Assembly: GCF_000299035.1 (NCBI RefSeq)
Contig: NZ_JH921517.1
Coordinates: forward strand, 1,043,317 to 1,107,316
Length of the DNA: 64,000 nt
Direction: 5' to 3'
From: Bacillus bingmayongensis
GTDB lineage: Bacteria > Bacillota > Bacilli > Bacillales > Bacillaceae_G
The number at the start of each line of letters is the position of its first letter. The first letter of the stretch is position 1. Below are positions 55,090 through 63,354 of this stretch, in pieces. Under the pieces are notes generated by a model. It was not told the origin of the DNA. It saw only the letters and a program-made list of their open reading frames with translations, and ran no database searches. The position numbers were made by a program, and so were the translations under genes.

Positions 55090-56130
55090 ATGAAACGATT
55101 ATCATTTTTAGATCGATATTTAACCCTTTGGATTTTTCTTGCGATGGCGGTGGGAATTGGAATAGGATATCTATTACCTGGGTTTGTGGATGGACTGAAT
55201 CGTTTACAGGTGGGAACAACCTCTATTCCGCTTGCAATTGGTTTAATTCTGATGATGTATCCGCCACTTGCAAAAGTTCGTTATGAAGAGATGGGGCGCG
55301 TTTTTACAGATGTAAAAGTATTAATATTATCACTCGTACAAAACTGGATTATTGGACCTGTCCTCATGTTTGCTTTAGCTATTATATTTTTACAGGATAA
55401 GCCAGAATACATGGTAGGACTAATCATGATCGGCTTAGCACGTTGTATTGCAATGGTTATTGTCTGGAATGACCTTGCGAAAGGTGATACAGAGTATGCA
55501 GCGGGATTGGTTGCTTTTAACTCTGTATTTCAAATGTTATTTTTCTCAGTTTATGCCTATGTGTTTGTAACAGTTATTCCAGAATGGCTAGGAATTGAAG
55601 GGGCTGTTGTTAACATTACAATGATAGAAGTTACAAAATCAGTCTTTATTTACTTAGGAATTCCGTTCATCACGGGAATACTAACACGCTTGATATTTGT
55701 AAAAGTAAAAGGGAGAGAGTGGTATGAAAAAGTATTCATTCCAAAGATCAGTCCAATTACATTAATCGCATTATTATTTACAATCATTGTGATGTTCTCG
55801 TTAAAAGGAGAGGTCATTGTTAGCGTACCGATGGATGTTGTACACATTGCGATTCCATTACTCATTTATTTTATAGTGATGTTCTTTGTTTCTTTCTTCA
55901 TGGGTAAGAAAGTTGGTGCAAGTTATGGGGTAACAACAACATTAGCGTTTACCGCAGGAAGTAACAACTTTGAGTTAGCAATCGCTGTAGCTGTCGGTGT
56001 ATTTGGAATTCAATCTGGAGCAGCGTTCGCGGCGGTTATTGGGCCTTTAGTTGAGGTACCCGTTATGATAGCACTTGTAAATGTAGCGCTATGGTTTCAG
56101 CGTAAATATTTTCAAACAGAACCGAAATAA
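55090..56130 (+). CDS. acr3: arsenite efflux permease, ACR3 family
   Basis: A 346-residue membrane protein with ten predicted helices. The ACR3 signatures are visible: [14 protein letters not shown]-like block ([17 protein letters not shown] near 125) with its essential Cys, and [20 protein letters not shown] near 295. ACR3 proteins export arsenite using the proton gradient. I start at the ATG preceded by AAAAAGGAG; the open frame begins 16 codons earlier without such a site. It is the middle gene of the ars operon. Confidence 0.93.
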   Translation: MKRLSFLDRYLTLWIFLAMAVGIGIGYLLPGFVDGLNRLQVGTTSIPLAIGLILMMYPPLAKVRYEEMGRVFTDVKVLILSLVQNWIIGPVLMFALAIIFLQDKPEYMVGLIMIGLARCIAMVIVWNDLAKGDTEYAAGLVAFNSVFQMLFFSVYAYVFVTVIPEWLGIEGAVVNITMIEVTKSVFIYLGIPFITGILTRLIFVKVKGREWYEKVFIPKISPITLIALLFTIIVMFSLKGEVIVSVPMDVVHIAIPLLIYFIVMFFVSFFMGKKVGASYGVTTTLAFTAGSNNFELAIAVAVGVFGIQSGAAFAAVIGPLVEVPVMIALVNVALWFQRKYFQTEPK

Positions 56131-56157
56131 ATATTTATAATAAAAGGGGAAATTCAC

Positions 56158-56562
56158 ATGGAAAACAAAAAAACGATTTACTTTTTATGCACAGGAAACT
56201 CTTGTCGCAGCCAAATTGCTGAAGGGTTTGGAAAAAAATATTTAGGTGACAAATGGAATGTATATTCTGCAGGGATTGAAGCCCATGGCGTGAATCCAAA
56301 TGCGATTCAAGCAATGAAAGAAGTAGAAATAGATATTACGAATCAAACATCTGATATGATTGATCGCGATATTTTAGATCGTGCAGACCTTGTTGTTACA
56401 CTTTGTGGTCATGCAAATGATGTATGTCCAGCGACACCTCAGCATGTAAAACGTGTTCACTGGGGATTTGATGATCCAGCAGGGCAAGAATGGTCAGAAT
56501 TCCAACGTGTTCGTGATGAGATTGGTGAACGAATTAAGAAGTTTGCTGAAACGGGGGAATAA
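56158..56562 (+). CDS. arsC: thioredoxin-coupled arsenate reductase
   Basis: A 134-residue protein of the low-molecular-weight phosphatase-like ArsC class. The P-loop [11 protein letters not shown] lies at 11-21 with the nucleophilic Cys11. Cys83 and Cys90 in [10 protein letters not shown] form the redox relay, as in the S. aureus and B. subtilis enzymes. It reduces arsenate to arsenite, which the permease upstream exports. AAAAGGGGAAATTCAC precedes the ATG, 27 bases after the permease stop. A strong terminator follows. Confidence 0.95.
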   Translation: MENKKTIYFLCTGNSCRSQIAEGFGKKYLGDKWNVYSAGIEAHGVNPNAIQAMKEVEIDITNQTSDMIDRDILDRADLVVTLCGHANDVCPATPQHVKRVHWGFDDPAGQEWSEFQRVRDEIGERIKKFAETGE

Positions 56563-56582
56563 TCCATATCGTATCAGTATAA

Positions 56583-56634
56583 AAAAGAGGCTGCTCGAAA
56601 AGGTTGTTTTTAAAGACCTTTTCGGGCAGCCTTT
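56583..56634 (+). terminator. terminator of the ars operon
   Basis: AAAGAGGCTGCTCGAAAAGGT pairs with ACCTTTTCGGGCAGCCTTTT. The stem is long and ends in a T run. Confidence 0.85.
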
Positions 56635-56673
56635 TCCTATTTTTTGCTTTTGTTGATGTTTTTTTGTTACACA

Positions 56674-57075
56674 CTACATTTTGAATGATTTTTTTAGTAG
56701 AATCATAAACCAAACAAGGCTAATGGCAATGATAGAATGAGAGATTCCGACTATATAGGTTAATCCCTTGAAATTAGCTTCATTTAGTTGAAGAAGTCCT
56801 CGAGTTGCCAGTGAAGAAAGTGTTAAAATTAATCCAATATTATGGACGATGAACCACATATTAAAACCCTTCACTTTATGAAATGAAAATGATTTTGCTA
56901 ATGATAAGGCAATTAAAAAAAATAAAAATCCAAGTACTAGCGTATGTGTATGTAAAAGGTTCAGCAGAGTAGATCCTAGAATTCCCTTTGATTTTGCATA
57001 TTCTCTAGCGAATACACCTGAGAATAAACCGATAACTAAATATACGAACGATGCATAATATAATTTTTTCATCAA
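56674..57075 (-). CDS. DUF2871 family membrane protein
   Basis: A 133-residue protein with four hydrophobic helices (about 5-25, 40-62, 75-93 and 104-128). It matches the DUF2871 family, with the HTHTLVLGFLFFL block after helix 1, which resembles a haem-copper oxidase-like subunit fold. It starts after AGGAGGTAT on the minus strand. It converges with the ars operon and is transcribed alone. Function unknown. Confidence 0.8.
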   Translation of the reverse strand: MMKKLYYASFVYLVIGLFSGVFAREYAKSKGILGSTLLNLLHTHTLVLGFLFFLIALSLAKSFSFHKVKGFNMWFIVHNIGLILTLSSLATRGLLQLNEANFKGLTYIVGISHSIIAISLVWFMILLKKSFKM

Positions 57076-57414
57076 TATACCTCCTGAAGCAGAATCTGTA
57101 ATGTTGATTTTTGATTAGTAAATTCTTATTGTATTTTCAAATCATGGTAGTTACATAACAAAAACTCCTAGTTTTCCAGGAGTCATGGTATAACAGATTA
57201 AAAATTTAAAAACTCAATCATAATTATAGGATATTTGATTATATAAAACAATTGAATTTTATGTGAACAAAGAGAGTGTGTCAGAGCCTTCTCTCGAAAT
57301 TCATCACCCACTTCTAAACGTGAAGGTGCGATAGCATCAATGAAAGTGGGTGATGAATTTTTGTTAGACGAAGCCTATTTTTTAAGTGATTTTGGTCATC
57401 ATGGGCAGCAAGGG
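57076..57414. other. gap with a long inverted repeat
   Basis: No supported gene. It holds the upstream region of the DUF2871 gene and a perfect 17-base inverted repeat, AAATTCATCACCCACTT at 57297-57313 and its complement at 57344-57360, around a 30-base loop. On the minus strand this lies just past the P450 stop and may serve as its terminator. A 30-codon frame at 57340-57432 looks accidental. Confidence 0.45.
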
Positions 57415-58647
57415 TTAGAAAACTACTGGTAGAGTTGCAAGAGAACGGAATTTGCTATAATTATAAACCAGTTGCTCGGGTTTAGTTGCTAGGCGCAGAT
57501 TAGGTAGACGTTGCAGCAATGTGCCAAATGCAATTTGACCTTCCAAGCGTGCCAATGGAGCACCCAAACAGCGATGGATACCATTGCCGAAAGCTAGATG
57601 ATCATTTTCCTCGCGTGTAATATCTAATGCTTCGGGATTAGAGAATTTCTGCGGATCAATGTTGGCAGCTGCCAGGGAGAACAGTATCATTTCGCCTTTG
57701 TGGATCATTTTGCCATGCATTGTGATATCTTCACCCGCAAAACGGTTACCAATCATAATCGGACCAGCATAGCGCAACAGCTCGTCGACAGCAGAGGAAA
57801 GCATGGAAGGATTGTCCCGTAGCAGTTCCATTTGTTCGGGATGTTGCAGTAACGCCAGTACGCCATTACCAATGAGATTAACTGTTGTCTCATGTCCAGC
57901 GATAATGAGAAGCCAAATCGTCGAAAGAAGCTCGTTCTTACTCAGCTTGTCTTCTTTCTCTTGTGCTTGGACCAGAGCGCTCATCAGATCATCGCTAGGA
58001 TTTATGCGCTTTTCGGCTAGTAATGTTTCGATGTAATGAATAAACTTTTCGAGTGTTGCAGTAACTGCTGCTCCCTGACGAGGATCCATAGCAGCGTTCA
58101 TGAGCGTATGTGTCCAGTCACGAAATTGGTTTCGATCAGCAGTGGGAACCCCAAGCATCTCTGAAATAACAATAATGGGCAGAGGATAGGCAAAATCCGC
58201 AATAATATCCATCTTTCCTTTTTCCTTCACAGCATCCAACAATTCGTCGGCAATTTGCTGAATACGGGGACGAAGGTTCTCAATCATACGCGGGGTAAAG
58301 GCTTTAGAGACCAACCGGCGTAAACGGGTATGATCGGGTGGATCGACCGTAAGCATATTCGGCATATTCATCATCCATTCAAATAGCTTGCTCACAGATG
58401 TATTTTCCTCAATAAATTCCTGTTTATCTTGGGGTGGTTCGAATTTCCGTAAATCTTTGAGAAAACGAGGATCTTTCAATATGGTAACAACATCGTCATA
58501 GCGCAATGCGATCCACGCTCCTCCCATACCGTAAAAGTCATCAATACGAAAGAGGGGCTCTTGTTGTTCGAAGAGAGGCTTATAGAACATAATGGGATCA
58601 CGCATAGTTTCCGGTGAGTTTAAATCACCAAGAGTAATTTTTCTCAT
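57415..58647 (-). CDS. cytochrome P450 (CYP107-like)
   Basis: A 410-residue soluble P450. The I-helix oxygen motif AGHETT lies near 250, ExxR in DELLRY near 288, and the haem loop FGNGIHRCLGAP near 352 with its Cys ligand. The overall pattern (TVDPPDHTRLRRLVSKAFTPR, EMLGVP) is that of bacterial class I CYP107 enzymes, which hydroxylate secondary metabolites or fatty acids with outside ferredoxin partners; none is encoded here. Base composition is clearly more GC-rich than the surrounding genes, which suggests recent transfer. The ATG follows AAAGGAGCAAACG. It could tailor a small molecule, but it is 11 kb from the NRPS-PKS genes with unrelated genes between. Confidence 0.92.
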   Translation of the reverse strand: MRKITLGDLNSPETMRDPIMFYKPLFEQQEPLFRIDDFYGMGGAWIALRYDDVVTILKDPRFLKDLRKFEPPQDKQEFIEENTSVSKLFEWMMNMPNMLTVDPPDHTRLRRLVSKAFTPRMIENLRPRIQQIADELLDAVKEKGKMDIIADFAYPLPIIVISEMLGVPTADRNQFRDWTHTLMNAAMDPRQGAAVTATLEKFIHYIETLLAEKRINPSDDLMSALVQAQEKEDKLSKNELLSTIWLLIIAGHETTVNLIGNGVLALLQHPEQMELLRDNPSMLSSAVDELLRYAGPIMIGNRFAGEDITMHGKMIHKGEMILFSLAAANIDPQKFSNPEALDITREENDHLAFGNGIHRCLGAPLARLEGQIAFGTLLQRLPNLRLATKPEQLVYNYSKFRSLATLPVVF

Positions 58648-59042
58648 TCGTTTGCTCCTTTCATTATAACTGGTGAGTGAAATGGCTTATACATCCTCTT
58701 TACTGGATAATTCCATAATGGGTTAGGTTACAAAAAACATTCATCTGATTCTTAGAAGCAATCACATGACGATCTTTCTTTTCAAGAGGAAAGGCAGGAA
58801 TCCCTTCTTTTTTTATTCAATCTTAAATGGATTGCTCCACATCACCATCAAGCTAGCAAACACAAATGGAACAGTTCCTTCAACTGATGAAACAGAAAAA
58901 ATCTAAATATAGCGAAATAATTGATATGCCTAAAGGATTCAATGCAATTCCTGTACATGAATGTATTTTGCAAGAAACATATCCGAAATGTAGGTTGTAT
59001 GTAAAATAGGATGGAAACTTCTTAGCTAAAGTTAGTTAAAGA
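58648..59042. other. gap upstream of the P450 gene, possible gene debris
   Basis: It holds the P450 promoter region. A plus-strand frame at 58866-59009 (47 codons, starting MEQFLQLMKQKK) has no ribosome site and a stop just before its ATG. It may be the tail of a lost gene. Nothing else is supported. Confidence 0.3.
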
Positions 59043-59065
59043 AAGGCTGGTAAAAGACCAGCCTT
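59043..59065 (-). terminator. terminator of the Met-rich protein gene
   Basis: AAGGCTGGT pairs with ACCAGCCTT over AAAAG, about 30 bases past the minus-strand stop at 59097. Confidence 0.7.
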
Positions 59066-59096
59066 CCTTATATACGTATTTAAACAATTTTGTTTT

Positions 59097-59309
59097 TTAA
59101 CAACATTTCTCTTTCATTGCTTTCATCATAGACATAGTAGAATTCATCATTGCATCGCATTCTTGCATTTTATTCATCATAGCTTTATCCATTTCTACAT
59201 CCATTTGCATCATATTGTTCATCATCATTTTCATACATTTCATTTCACACATCATTTTTTCCATAGACATCATCATGTTTGTTGTTCCTACCATCATTGT
59301 TTTTTCCAT
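59097..59309 (-). CDS. extremely Met-rich small protein, probable metal binder
   Basis: A 70-residue protein with 27 methionines and 5 cysteines (positions 21, 25, 51, 69 and 70). Met occurs as MM, MMM and MxxM throughout (for example CEMKCMKMMMNNMMQM). The start is supported by AGGAGGATGTTAAA on the minus strand and a terminator follows, so it is a genuine gene. There is no signal peptide. Met/Cys clusters of this density bind Cu(I), Ag(I) or other soft metals, and helical spacing of the Met pairs would line one face. It could instead be an oxidant sink or a spore protein. I know of no named family; the gene stands alone. Confidence 0.75.
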   Translation of the reverse strand: MEKTMMVGTTNMMMSMEKMMCEMKCMKMMMNNMMQMDVEMDKAMMNKMQECDAMMNSTMSMMKAMKEKCC

Positions 59310-59418
59310 TTTAACATCCTCCTAAAATTTTTATATCTTGCAAATATAGGAATTCGTTTCCGTTTTACAAATACCTCTAGATGTAGTGTTGCTAAATATT
59401 TAGAAAGAATTTTCTTGA

Positions 59419-59526
59419 AAAGAAGAAAATGAGTTTTTAAGAGATGATGTTCAAATTAGAGATGAACGAATTGAGGAACTTGAGAAGAAATTACATGAAC
59501 TAAAAAGAGCAGCTAGCAATAGCTAA
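59419..59526 (+). pseudogene. 3' remnant of a coiled-coil protein gene
   Basis: An open frame of 35 codons with no start ends in RIEELEKKLHELKRAASNS. The heptad-like Leu/Ile and charge pattern is typical of a real C-terminal coiled coil, but the upstream frame is closed by a TGA at 59416-59418. Confidence 0.4.
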
Positions 59527-59632
59527 CTGCTCATCTCCAAGGGGGAGGAGAAAGATTATTGTATCTATATTATTGACGGAATATTGAGGTTTATTCTGAA
59601 TTTGAGTCAATATTTTGGGCACAAAAAAAAAT

Positions 59633-59735
59633 CTAAGCGACTTCTTTAGCTAGGTTTTCTATTGCTTGAGGAGTTTTTATAACCAATGCTACTATGAATT
59701 CGCTTGCGGTTATAAAATCCCTCGATGTATGCGTT
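59633..59735 (-). pseudogene. IS3-family transposase C-terminal remnant
   Basis: On the minus strand the sequence reads AYIEGFYNRKRIHSSIGYK, then, after a one-base shift in an A run, TPQAIENLAKEVA and a stop at 59633. This is the C-terminal signature of IS3-family OrfB. The rest of the element is gone. It differs from the remnant at 44059. Confidence 0.7.
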
Positions 59736-60143
59736 TTTTTATAGTAAAACAAGAAATTTTAATATCTTTTTGAATTTCTAGTGAGGGGAATTTTTTCAGC
59801 AGATATAGATGCAGAATAAAAATGGAGGAAGGAGATTATATGTTGTTAAAAAACGTATAAAGGATATGCAAAATAAAGACTATATTTTGCTAACATAAAA
59901 TCAAAGTACCACAAAACCTTTCAAAGTTCCTTCAGAAGTACAGAAGGAGCTTTCCATTCACATAATCAGCGTTCTAGGAATAAAACAAATTCTCAAAAAA
60001 GTCTTTCTTTCTATCTACCTCTTTATGTAAAATTATAGTTGTTCTTTAAGTAAAGAGCTTGTTCGTAATTAAGACATTATAGAGAATGCAACTATTTTAT
60101 CTATAATAAGGCATAATAAAAAATCAGTAAGGGGAACAAAAAA

Positions 60144-60995
60144 TTGCAGAAACTAAAGAGAATATCTAATCGAGTTTTATACTTACCACCGTATCAAGAA
60201 ACAGATCGTCCTATTCTAGCTGCTGTTAAAGGGGAAGAAAAGACACTATTAATTGATGCTGGAAATTCTTCGAAACATGCTAGATTATTTTTGGAACAAT
60301 TAGATACATATGATGTTAAAGGAGAATGGCTTATACTTACACATTCCGACTGGGATCATATATTTGGAATGCATGAGATGCAAATGCCAATTATTTCTCA
60401 TTATAAAACTTATAACAAAATTAAACAGTTACAGAATTTATCGTGGGAAGATAAATATTTAGACCAACGTGTTCAAGAGGGTCTAGAAATTCCATTTTGT
60501 GCGGATGCAATAAAGAAAGAGCTAGGAAATCAGAGGGAGATTATCCTCCCATTACCTGATATTACATTCGATAAGAAAATGACTTTGAATCTAGGAGGGG
60601 TCACGTGTGTAATTGAACATGTAGGTGGAGATCACGCTGATGATTCTACTGTCATTTATATTCAGGAAGAAAAAGTTCTTTTTCTAGGAGATTGTATGTA
60701 TGCAAATCTCTACTCAAAGAAGTGGAGTTATACGATAGAGAATACACTCCAGTTAATTGAACAAATTGAGAAATACGATGCAGAAATTTTTGTTTTATCC
60801 CATCATGAAGCTCCATTAACTAAAGAAGAGTTTCAATTAGAACTTAAATTCTTAAAAACTACAGCATTGCTTGCAAAAAAGTATGAAGGAAGCTCAGGGG
60901 CAATAGTTAAAGAAATGTCTAAGTCTTTACAGAGAAGTTTAACTGAAGATGAAATTGAGACCATTACTTTTTTTGTTAATGGATTTTCGGAATAA
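60144..60995 (+). CDS. metallo-beta-lactamase-fold hydrolase
   Basis: A 283-residue MBL-fold protein from a TTG start after TAAGGGGAAC. The metal motif reads THSDWDHIFG near 66-75, a Ser/Trp variant of HxHxDH in which the first His is kept and Asp/His follow. Further ligands are in HVGGDHADDS near 168, FLGDCMY near 188, and LSHHEAPL near 222. The long C-terminal part is helical. Substrate is unknown; the family includes thiolesterases, lactonases and glyoxalase II-like enzymes. It stands alone, and a hairpin terminator lies about 180 bases downstream. Confidence 0.85.
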   Translation: MQKLKRISNRVLYLPPYQETDRPILAAVKGEEKTLLIDAGNSSKHARLFLEQLDTYDVKGEWLILTHSDWDHIFGMHEMQMPIISHYKTYNKIKQLQNLSWEDKYLDQRVQEGLEIPFCADAIKKELGNQREIILPLPDITFDKKMTLNLGGVTCVIEHVGGDHADDSTVIYIQEEKVLFLGDCMYANLYSKKWSYTIENTLQLIEQIEKYDAEIFVLSHHEAPLTKEEFQLELKFLKTTALLAKKYEGSSGAIVKEMSKSLQRSLTEDEIETITFFVNGFSE

Positions 60996-61344
60996 CAAAG
61001 TTAATAATGTTTCAAGAGGGGAACTATAGATTAGTACCTATTTTTATATTGCTGTATTAAATTGGGGATTTAAGGTGAATCGAAATGTTATAAAGTAAAA
61101 TATGTTTACCATCATACGTAAATTTAAAGTTATCAGACTTAAGTGCGAAAAGAAGTAAGTACTATGCTGCTAGGGGATGCATATCAGTGTTATGAACGCT
61201 GATATTGCAACCCTTTTTTGTTCTGCTAAATTACAGACAAGTGTTCTCTGTCCTAGCTATTGTTTTTACCGCTCATCCTGAGATGAAGTACAGAATACTG
61301 AGGTCAATACGTTTATAATTACGTTTAAATAAACAAGGCTTGTC
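60996..61344. other. gap holding a terminator hairpin
   Basis: No supported gene. A strong hairpin lies at 61173-61217. The rest is AT-rich and includes the end region of the minus-strand small gene at 61345. Confidence 0.4.
61173..61217 (+). terminator. Rho-independent terminator
   Basis: GGGATGCATATCAGTG pairs with CGCTGATATTGCAACCC around TTATGAA, followed by TTTTTT. It is the first strong terminator after the MBL-fold hydrolase gene. Confidence 0.7.
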
Positions 61345-61530
61345 CTAAGATTTATTCTTATTTTTTTGCTTCTGTTCGCCTTCTTCTATATTCCATTCGT
61401 CGCCCCAGTAAATTGAAATATCATCGCCATCCTGCATGTTTACATCTTCCGTGGTGTTCAGCTCATTCGTGTGTTGAATTTTTTTTGGTACTAATTCTTT
61501 TTTTGAACTATTTGGCTTATTAGTAGACAT
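61345..61530 (-). CDS. small hydrophilic protein of unknown function
   Basis: A 61-residue protein, strongly polar, with Lys-rich ends and an acidic middle (EDVNMQDGDDISIYWGDEWNIEEGE). The AAGGAGGAGAGATACAC ribosome site before the ATG is excellent, which supports a real gene. The two Trp in a conserved-looking DISIYWGDEWN segment are the only distinctive feature. Small polar proteins of this kind are often made during sporulation in Bacillus, but I cannot place it in a family. Confidence 0.6.
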   Translation of the reverse strand: MSTNKPNSSKKELVPKKIQHTNELNTTEDVNMQDGDDISIYWGDEWNIEEGEQKQKNKNKS

Positions 61531-61639
61531 GTGTATCTCTCCTCCTTAAATTAATAGTTACTACATACTGGTATTATTTCTATTTTGCGAAGGTTTATAC
61601 CGTTCTTGTTTCTGGATGTTTGACCGTACAAGTTGATAA

Positions 61640-62025
61640 TTACACTTTAATGGAGAAATTGCAAAAGGTGGATACTACAGAGCAACAGTTGAAAATGCAA
61701 AATATGAAAAAGTAGATGGAATAGGGAGCATTGTAGATCGTGTTACGATCAATAATGCTCGAGCTGATGAAAAAGCAATTGATCTTTCAGAAATACAGTA
61801 TTTTGTTAAAGATGGAAAGACGGGGGAAAATATGAAGGCTAAGTTATGCCTATGTACAAAGAGAAATTCAAAAGTGTTCCAGCTGGCTACTCTTTAACTT
61901 TTGACGTTTCATTTAAGATGGAAAATCTCCCAAAAGATTTCAATAATCTGTATTTATATATGGATAGTAAGCTTGATCCATTTGGAGATATCCATTGGAA
62001 ACTTGATAATCTAGTATCTAATTAA
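61640..62025 (+). pseudogene. broken gene for a secreted or lipoprotein beta-domain protein
   Basis: One frame reads GEIAKGGYYRATVENAKYEK to DLSEIQYFVKDGKTGEN. Near 61845 the coding frame shifts and continues as MPMYKEKFKSVPAGYSLTF and then DPFGDIHWKLDNLVSN with a stop at 62025. The joined sequence looks like the C-terminal immunoglobulin-like domain of Bacillus lipoproteins (DUF4352/DUF5068-like pattern). The N terminus with its signal peptide is missing, so the gene is both truncated and frameshifted. Confidence 0.65.
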
Positions 62026-62050
62026 AAGATGTCTAATTTAGACATCTTTT
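62024..62050 (+). terminator. terminator after the lipoprotein pseudogene
   Basis: AAAAGATGTCTAA pairs with TTAGACATCTTTT with almost no loop. It overlaps the pseudogene stop and has T runs on both sides. Confidence 0.75.
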
Positions 62051-62424
62051 CTTGTTTAGAGGGTTGTATATACTATTCATTTCTAATTTGTATAATCTAA
62101 CATTATAGCAAGTTATCGTGTCGTAAAAAGGTTTAGTATTTTTATACTATTGAGATGAAAGGTAGAAACATTACAAATTTTAGCTTTTGATTATATAGAT
62201 GAAACCCACCAATTCATTCGGTGAATTTCATGGTTCATTCCTTTTGTGAAAATAGGTTTTTTAATATACAAATTGTGATGAATTAAAATTGATTATTTGT
62301 AAAAAAGAGGATAATTAGAATTAAAAGGTTTAAATTTTTCATTTTCCAGTTTATAGAAAAAAATAGGTGTGCTAAAATAACATAAAATGTCAGAAAAGTC
62401 TAAAATCGAAGGTGGATGAGGTGT
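62051..62424. other. AT-rich gap upstream of the moxR-type gene
   Basis: No gene seen. An imperfect hairpin (ATGAAACCCACC, then GGTGAATTTCAT) lies near 62200-62235, and the moxR promoter must lie in the last 100 bases; TAAAAT at about 62374 is a possible -10 box. Confidence 0.35.
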
Positions 62425-63354
62425 ATGACTATATTAGAAAAAATTAAAGAAAATGTTTCAAAAGTCATTGTAGGTAAGGAAGAGGTAATCGATTTAGCGA
62501 TGATTGCGCTAGTTGCAAATGGACATGTTTTATTAGAAGACGTACCAGGAACAGGAAAAACAACGCTTGCGAAAACGCTTGCTAAAAGTATTGATGGAGC
62601 ATTTCAACGTATACAGTTCACCTCTGATACACTGCCTGGTGATGTAGTAGGATTAGAATATTTTGATATGAAAGAGAGTGATTTTAAAACAAGAAAGGGA
62701 CCTATTTTTACAAATCTTGTTTTAGTGGATGAAATTAACAGGGCTGTTCCGCGGACACAATCAGCGTTACTGGAGGTAATGGAAGAACGAACAGTAACAA
62801 TTGCAGGGGTAACGCATGTATTACCAGATCCGTTTATTGTGTTAGCTACACAAAATCCGTTAGAATCGGCAGGAACATTTGCACTTCCAGATGCACAGTT
62901 AGATCGATTTCTATTAACAATTCGGCAAGGATACCCAGATCGTACATATGAAAAAGAAATGCTAAAACGATTTAAAGAAAACAATCCATTTAACCATTTA
63001 CAAAGCGTTGTATCTCTTTCTGACATATTGGAGTTGCAGGAACAATCTAAAAGAATTCGAATACATGATGAGGTGGAAGAGTACTTGCTCGATATTGTGG
63101 AAGCGACGCGAAAGCATGATCTAGTAGAAATAGGGGTTAGTCCACGGGGGTCTTTAGCTTTTATGAGGGCAGTTCAAGCAAGGGCTTTATTAAAGGGGCG
63201 GGAATATGTAACTCCTGATGATTTGAAAGCTTTGGCATCACCGGTTTGTGCACACAGACTAACATTAACAATTGAAGGGGATATGAAAACAACAAAAGTA
63301 GATGTACTGCAAGGGATTTTAGAAAAAATTGCAGTTCCAGTGGAAAGCGTATGA
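62425..63354 (+). CDS. MoxR-family AAA+ ATPase
   Basis: About 309 residues from the ATG that follows AAGGTGGATGAGGTGT; an ATG three codons upstream sits too close to that site. Walker A is EDVPGTGKTTLAK near 37, Walker B is LVLVDEINRA near 100, and sensor 1 lies in FIVLATQNPLE near 137. MoxR ATPases act as chaperones for metal or cofactor insertion or for assembly of complexes, usually with a DUF58 protein. The next gene is exactly that, overlapping by ATGA. In Bacillus these form an operon with a transglutaminase-like membrane protein, which would lie beyond the window. Confidence 0.92.
   Translation: MTILEKIKENVSKVIVGKEEVIDLAMIALVANGHVLLEDVPGTGKTTLAKTLAKSIDGAFQRIQFTSDTLPGDVVGLEYFDMKESDFKTRKGPIFTNLVLVDEINRAVPRTQSALLEVMEERTVTIAGVTHVLPDPFIVLATQNPLESAGTFALPDAQLDRFLLTIRQGYPDRTYEKEMLKRFKENNPFNHLQSVVSLSDILELQEQSKRIRIHDEVEEYLLDIVEATRKHDLVEIGVSPRGSLAFMRAVQARALLKGREYVTPDDLKALASPVCAHRLTLTIEGDMKTTKVDVLQGILEKIAVPVESV

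Larger units (their letters stand above)
59310..60143. other. 834-base gap with gene debris
   Basis: No intact gene. It contains the promoter side of the Met-rich gene, a short coiled-coil coding tail (59419-59526), a transposase remnant (59633-59735), and a strong ribosome site near 59828 followed by a reading frame that breaks after six codons (MLLKNV) but would continue in another frame as KRIKDMQNKDYILL. The promoter of the hydrolase gene at 60144 must lie in its last part. Confidence 0.4.

Noticed and set aside
57340-57432. Plus-strand 30-codon frame starting MKVGDEFLLDEAYF
   Set aside because: It has no ribosome site and overlaps both the long inverted repeat and the end of the P450 gene.
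57415-58647. P450 as a tailoring enzyme of the isocoumarin pathway
   Set aside because: The predicted pathway needs no such oxidation, and eight or more unrelated genes and an insertion sequence lie between.
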